Shown here in pieces: positions 43,306 through 47,326 of a DNA stretch of 47,326 bases. The notes below the pieces were generated by a model. That model saw nothing but the letters and a program-made list of their open reading frames with translations. It was not told the origin of the DNA and made no database searches. Position numbers and translations under genes: made by a program. The stretch is taken from positions 1 to 47,326 of the forward strand of contig JAXHVO010000104.1 in the NCBI GenBank assembly GCA_034189135.1, given 5' to 3'. Origin of the DNA: Thermodesulfobacteriota bacterium. Lineage in GTDB: Bacteria > Desulfobacterota > Desulfobacteria > Desulfobacterales > JAUWMJ01. Position 1 is the stretch's first letter. Each line of letters opens with the position of its first letter.

Positions 43306-44877
43306 TTAAGGTTTCAAATTAAGTACGTTGAATGTGTGAACAGGTTCATACTTGCCCTTGGCGGGAATCGGTTCGAGCTCGGTGATATCGAACGTATTCT
43401 CCAACTGCTCAAGGGTTTGCTGGGAAATAAGTATCTGGCCGGGTTTTGCTGCACTGCACAGCCTGTATGCCGTGTTGACCGTTTTACCCACCACCGAGTA
43501 ACTCATGGTACGGGAGGAGCCGATGTATCCTGCCACCAGGGTGCCGGTATTTATGCCAATTCCGGTTTGAATCTGGAACTGTCCTTCGGCCTCACGGGTT
43601 TTATTGAATTCAATCAGCGAGTGCTGTATGTCTATGGCCGCTTTGACGGCGCGGATCGGATCGTCACCGTGAGCAACCGGTGCACCCCATATTGCCATCA
43701 TTGAATCTCCAATAAACTTGTCTACCGTACCTTCATGATGAAAAACAATATCCACGATGATCTCGAAGTAGTCGTTGAGCATCCTCAGCACTTCAGTTGC
43801 ATGGGCGTTTTCACTTAAAAGGGTAAAATCACGAATGTCGACAAACAGGACGGTGGCAACGCGGCTTTCCCCACCCTTTTCCACCTTTAACTGGCCAGAC
43901 ACGACCATCTCGGCCAGATTGGGTGAAAGAAGCCTTTGGAATCGTTTCCGGGTGATCGCATCTTCTCTAATCTTTTTTGCCATCTCTGAAGTTTTGATAA
44001 ACTGGTAGGTTTGGTTGGCAATGTTTGTCAGGAGGAACAGGTCTTTTGCATTGTATGCACTCACCGCAGTGGAGGATTCGAGAATGATGGTACCAATCAT
44101 GGTGGCCTGATCAAGAATAGGAACTGCAATGGTGCTGCGGGTACCTTTTTCTATAATCGATTTCGCACCGTTGAAGCGATCATCCGTCATGGCGTCTGTA
44201 GATACTATTCCTTTTTTATTTTTTTGCAGGTAACGAATCAGCGTTTTGGAGATGACAAACCTGTTTTCCGGAGATTTAGTTTTGTAAGCATAAGGTTTTA
44301 ACATTCCATTTTTATGGGACATGAGTATGATTCCACGATCACATTCGAGAACCTCAAAGGCACAGTTGAGGACGTGTTTAAGGATATGGTCCATGCCCAT
44401 GTCAAAGCTGATCCTGCGCTGCAGTTCGTGTGTGATTCGCAGTTTTTCATAATCCGCACGCAATACCGCTTTGTCAGGTATGTCCCTTTCACTTAAAAAC
44501 GGCCTTTCTGTGGCGGATTCAGTTACGGGGCTAAAATGACTGTGTATGGTTCGGGAATTCTCATCAACAATTTGTACTGCTGTGCCGGGAGTTTTGGAGC
44601 TGAAGATGCAGCGTGTGTTTCCCAGCGTGATCTCATCACCGTCATTTAGCGAAAGTTTTCCGTCTATCTTTTTATTATTTACAAAAGTGCCGTTAAGGCT
44701 TCCAAGATCTCTGATGACGAAGCCCTGTTTGAATTCGAAGGTAATGAGGCAGTGAACGGAGGAAATGCCGGGGTCGAGTATGGTGATATGATTATTGGTG
44801 TGGCGGCCGATAATGCAGTGTTCGTTAATTTCAACCTCGTTTCTGCCGCTTCTGGAGAATATAATAAGCTTTGGCAT
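43306..44877 (-). CDS. FHA-GAF-class III nucleotide cyclase
   Basis: A 523-residue signalling enzyme. An FHA domain (about 5-95; GRHTNNHI, SSVHC, LGSLNGTFVNN) binds phosphothreonine. A GAF sensor spans about 150-295. A class III cyclase domain covers about 335-500: metal aspartates D347 (FVDIRDFT) and D391, base-recognising K387 (VDKFIGDSMM), and the transition-state pair N468 and R472 (KTVNTAYRL). All catalytic residues are present. The lysine favours ATP, so cyclic AMP is the expected product. The second base-recognition position holds Ser where Asp or Thr is usual. Confidence 0.92.
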   Translation of the reverse strand: MPKLIIFSRSGRNEVEINEHCIIGRHTNNHITILDPGISSVHCLITFEFKQGFVIRDLGSLNGTFVNNKKIDGKLSLNDGDEITLGNTRCIFSSKTPGTAVQIVDENSRTIHSHFSPVTESATERPFLSERDIPDKAVLRADYEKLRITHELQRRISFDMGMDHILKHVLNCAFEVLECDRGIILMSHKNGMLKPYAYKTKSPENRFVISKTLIRYLQKNKKGIVSTDAMTDDRFNGAKSIIEKGTRSTIAVPILDQATMIGTIILESSTAVSAYNAKDLFLLTNIANQTYQFIKTSEMAKKIREDAITRKRFQRLLSPNLAEMVVSGQLKVEKGGESRVATVLFVDIRDFTLLSENAHATEVLRMLNDYFEIIVDIVFHHEGTVDKFIGDSMMAIWGAPVAHGDDPIRAVKAAIDIQHSLIEFNKTREAEGQFQIQTGIGINTGTLVAGYIGSSRTMSYSVVGKTVNTAYRLCSAAKPGQILISQQTLEQLENTFDITELEPIPAKGKYEPVHTFNVLNLKP

Positions 44878-44905
44878 GATCCAATCTTTCGAAGGTTGAA
44901 AATGG

Positions 44906-45388
44906 TCATTCTAACGAACGAACAGGAAGCCCGCGGCAGCCATTGATATCATAGGCAGGTATGGCAAAAGAATTTCCATTGCTGAAGTTGAAAGCCACTC
45001 CGGGTCCTGTTGACTTTTCCGAAGTCCAGAGCAAAATACAGCTTAACTTTATTTCCGGAACGATTTTTACTAAAAATCCACATTCTGACATGTATCCTTT
45101 GTATTTCGGATCCGTTACATAAAGGCTTTTAAGCTCTTCAAGGGTCGGGAGGCGCCAGTTGTCATAATTGGGACTCACAGTATATGCAAAGTTGTATTTG
45201 GCCCAGGCATTAGCATCTTTCCAGTTGATATCTCCCTGATTGTCAGCTTTAGCCCACATCAATCCCATTTTATGGTCTGTGAGGGTTCCGTTGCCATTAT
45301 CGGTGAAACGTTCTCCGGCCATAACGGTATGGCATGAAAATACCAGACAGGTAATCATTAGGCTGTAAAAGAATATTTTTCGACACAT
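44906..45388 (-). CDS. secreted DUF1566-domain protein
   Basis: A 160-residue exported protein with a signal peptide cut near VMA|GE. DUF1566 (Lcl C-terminal-like) hallmarks follow: FTDNGNGTLTDHKMGLMW, WRLPTLEELKSL, LLWTSE and CRGLPVRS. These domains occur in surface and periplasmic proteins; function is unclear. It lies 28 bases upstream of the cyclase gene on the same strand and may be co-transcribed. Confidence 0.83.
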   Translation of the reverse strand: MCRKIFFYSLMITCLVFSCHTVMAGERFTDNGNGTLTDHKMGLMWAKADNQGDINWKDANAWAKYNFAYTVSPNYDNWRLPTLEELKSLYVTDPKYKGYMSECGFLVKIVPEIKLSCILLWTSEKSTGPGVAFNFSNGNSFAIPAYDINGCRGLPVRSLE

Positions 45389-45672
45389 AGTTGTTCTGTT
45401 GTTATAAAATTACTGAAATATTCGACAATGGTATTTTCCCAATCTGCCATTTCGCATTCGAGTTTAGGCCGAGCATCCCGGGATGCGAACAGGAGAAGAA
45501 AAAACATTAACCATATGAATTTATAAAATATTTCGCGGAATAAAAAAATGTTATCAGGCACAGAAATATGGCAAAAATCGCTGTTATGCAAAGTTCTCTT
45601 ACTGAATGCAAGCTAAATTTTATTATATTGTGACAAAAGAGTCAAGGAGTAACTTATTTATTTAATGGCACT

Positions 45673-46392
45673 TTATTTATATTGGGTTCCTATTTGCTTT
45701 TTTAAAAACGGTGTAAAAATATGGCGGATTTTATGTAAAGATTCCTCAACACCGGGTGCGATGTACTTGGCAAACATATCAAGATGCACCAGGGCATTTA
45801 TGGTTGAATCTTTCTTGCCTGCGGTGCGTAATCTTTTAACAATGGAGGCGTTGAGCTTTTCAATATTGTTGTATATTCTGGTAAGTCCATCCAACTCAAG
45901 CTCAATCCGATGTCCTTGGAGAATCAGGAAATATTGGGCCAGCAAGTAGGTGGAGGTGGCCCGCCATATTGTCTCCTCCTCGTTTGCAAAGGGAAGGTGA
46001 AAACGGGCCATTGGTTTTAAAAAATCGGTATGTGGACATTCGCTTACCGCGATCACCAGACCCATCAGTGAACTTATCCCTTCCTGGGCAGTTGTATGGT
46101 GTGATACCGTCCTCTCCTTGGTAGAAACTTCGACATGAATTTTATCGTAGGAAATAAGGAGACCAAGGCGTTCGACAATGTTAACCAGGTTTACAGATAA
46201 CGGGCAGTTTGGATAAAGATCAGCGGTAAGCGGACAGTGAGGGCACTGGTGGAAATCGAGTCGGGTCCAGGAGGGGAGATCGTCAAGCATGTTTCCCTGT
46301 AATTTTAACGACTCAGCATCGAGTTGAAGATTAAAAATTTCTTTTGTTTTGTCCGGCAAGGTGAAAATATAGCGGATGTTTATTATTTCCAT
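45673..46392 (-). CDS. conserved hypothetical protein with a cysteine cluster
   Basis: A 239-residue soluble protein. Residues near 50-65 carry four closely spaced cysteines or histidines (HQCPHCPLTADLYPNCPL), which suggests a bound metal or Fe-S cluster. The rest is helical. I do not recognise a family with known function. ATG 46392 is chosen over a TTG at 46410; neither has a good ribosome binding site. A stretch of 284 bases with no convincing gene separates it from the DUF1566 gene. Confidence 0.68.
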   Translation of the reverse strand: MEIINIRYIFTLPDKTKEIFNLQLDAESLKLQGNMLDDLPSWTRLDFHQCPHCPLTADLYPNCPLSVNLVNIVERLGLLISYDKIHVEVSTKERTVSHHTTAQEGISSLMGLVIAVSECPHTDFLKPMARFHLPFANEEETIWRATSTYLLAQYFLILQGHRIELELDGLTRIYNNIEKLNASIVKRLRTAGKKDSTINALVHLDMFAKYIAPGVEESLHKIRHIFTPFLKKQIGTQYK

Positions 46393-46572
46393 AACATAGG
46401 TTACCAGCAAATACCCGGGTACATAAGTTGAAGGTTGCGACGGTCAGGAAAAGCGCATTTTGAAGCCATGTTGGTTACAAAAATCAGACATTTCCGCCAG
46501 AATGCGGCAATTGTGTGATGCTTGTCCTTTCAACTTTCAGCCCAACCAGCTTCAGCCTGCCTGCATGAGTCG

Positions 46573-46917
46573 TTACCAGTCAATACGATCCGATTCAGGT
46601 GTTTTTTTTCTCAGCGAACTTAAATCCAAACCTTCAAAGTCAACAGTAATAACGCTATTGCACATATTTTTCACCTTTTCAAGTACAACCAAATGATCCG
46701 GGTGAACCTGATACCGACCGAGTGCTTCAGTATTGGCAAATAGCGCAACCAGGCCAAAATCATAGGACCTGTCGGAACGTACCACATCCCGGCCGAATTC
46801 ATATGAATGAATTTCAGTAATACTGTTGGGCAGATTGTCCATAAGTTTTTCAAGATTCTCGATGTCGGCTTCTTTGACTTCCGGTTTAAACTTCAACAAA
46901 ACAACGTGATTGATCAT
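46573..46917 (-). CDS. Dabb (stress-responsive alpha/beta-barrel) protein
   Basis: A 114-residue ferredoxin-like dimeric barrel protein. Family marks are INHVVLLKFKPEV at the start, the central YDFGLVALFANTEAL, and HPDHLVVLEKVKNM. The domain occurs in stress proteins and small enzymes; the role here is unknown. AAGGAG lies about seven bases before ATG 46917. Confidence 0.85.
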   Translation of the reverse strand: MINHVVLLKFKPEVKEADIENLEKLMDNLPNSITEIHSYEFGRDVVRSDRSYDFGLVALFANTEALGRYQVHPDHLVVLEKVKNMCNSVITVDFEGLDLSSLRKKTPESDRIDW

Positions 46918-47326
46918 TATGGATCTCCTTTTTCGAGTTTCGGGTTACACAGGATACAGGGTATAATCAGGGGTGGTTTTCAACTATCAACACGTGACTC
47001 GGACCTCGCACGCCTTAACCCGTAATAGACTATATTTTCCCTTAAATGGGATTGATTTTTTAATTCGAGTGTATTATCAGATGTTTTTAATATTTCAACA
47101 GTAAAAATCTATCACTGTTTAAATATCCCTGCAACCGCTATTATTGACGGTGAGGTAGAAGGTCCCATCTAATGCGTCTTATATATGATACTTTCTAGTT
47201 AACTATCACCCCAATTGAGCGAAAAAAAGTAGTAATAACCATCTAAAAAAGCTGGAAAAGCCTTTAGAATAAGGGTATACAGATGGTGACGAAACCAAAA
47301 ACCCAAATTCTGAAAGGCTTTCATAG
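46918..47326. other. terminal intergenic region
   Basis: 409 AT-rich bases with no convincing gene. An inverted repeat at 47257-47321 (AAAGCCTTT / AAAGGCTTT, arms of about 14 bases with one gap) lies at the window edge and overlaps a possible 41-codon minus-strand frame. Both are too weak to call. Confidence 0.4.

Noticed and set aside
45358-45591. 77-residue minus-strand frame upstream of the DUF1566 gene
   Set aside because: It overlaps the DUF1566 signal peptide in another frame, has no domain and no supported start.
1-47326. CRISPR arrays, rRNA, tRNA, intact transposase genes
   Set aside because: None was seen: no regularly spaced repeats with unique spacers, no cloverleaf with matching arms, and no transposase or integrase motif in any frame.
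47203-47326. 41-codon minus-strand frame at the window end
   Set aside because: Too short, no domain, and it overlaps an inverted repeat; it cannot be judged without sequence beyond the edge.

Overview
The window reads as a stretch of chromosome from a Gram-negative, probably deltaproteobacterial (Desulfobacterota, Desulfobacterales-like) organism. The clues are the gene order DUF4911 - miaB - bifunctional nuclease, an MSHA-type pilus operon beside a LamG-bearing prepilin, outer-membrane lipoproteins and barrel proteins, and many short palindromic intergenic repeats. This placement is an inference from gene content. No rRNA, tRNA, CRISPR array, intact insertion sequence or phage gene was seen.

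Layout. 1-8 kb: MFS transporter, B12-type radical SAM protein, a cysteine-cluster protein, a two-gene module (XRE regulator with a leaderless, self-overlapping promoter plus a conserved protein of unknown function), a COG0116 (RlmL-like) rRNA methyltransferase broken by a one-base frameshift, and two small unknown genes. 8.4-14.4 kb: dnaE, manC overlapping its end, and a DegT-type sugar aminotransferase. 14.4-25.4 kb: an MSHA-type type IV pilus operon headed by a sigma-54-like promoter and a pilin. The order is pilin, MshJ-like, MshI/GspL-like, MshK/PilP-like, secretin MshL, MshN, MshM, MshE, MshG, with 1-4 base overlaps at most junctions. 25.5-28.9 kb, facing it: a 951-residue prepilin with pilin N-terminus, calcium-type loops, Ig-like segments and two LamG domains, then a PilZ protein. 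28.9-34.3 kb, mostly minus strand: a small barrel protein, a lipoprotein, a ribonuclease Z-like hydrolase, an unknown protein and recJ. 34.8-39.0 kb, plus strand: DUF4911, miaB, bifunctional nuclease, a PHP phosphatase and a lone receiver domain. 39.3-46.9 kb: M29 aminopeptidase, two alpha/beta hydrolases, an FHA-GAF-cyclase, a DUF1566 protein, an unknown cysteine-motif protein and a Dabb protein.

How it fits together. The pilus genes supply the inner-membrane platform, both ATPases, the secretin and a major pilin. The LamG prepilin is the natural candidate for a tip or minor-pilin adhesin. The assembly ATPase has a tandem MshEN-like N-terminus and a PilZ gene lies upstream of the LamG prepilin, so c-di-GMP control is plausible. 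No prepilin peptidase and no PilT retraction ATPase is in the window.

Non-coding structure is unusually rich. There is a 336-base repeat present twice whose 45-base inverted arms have changed in concert within each copy, a 103-base double-hairpin element present twice, and several single palindromic elements of 75-145 bases, nearly all between genes.
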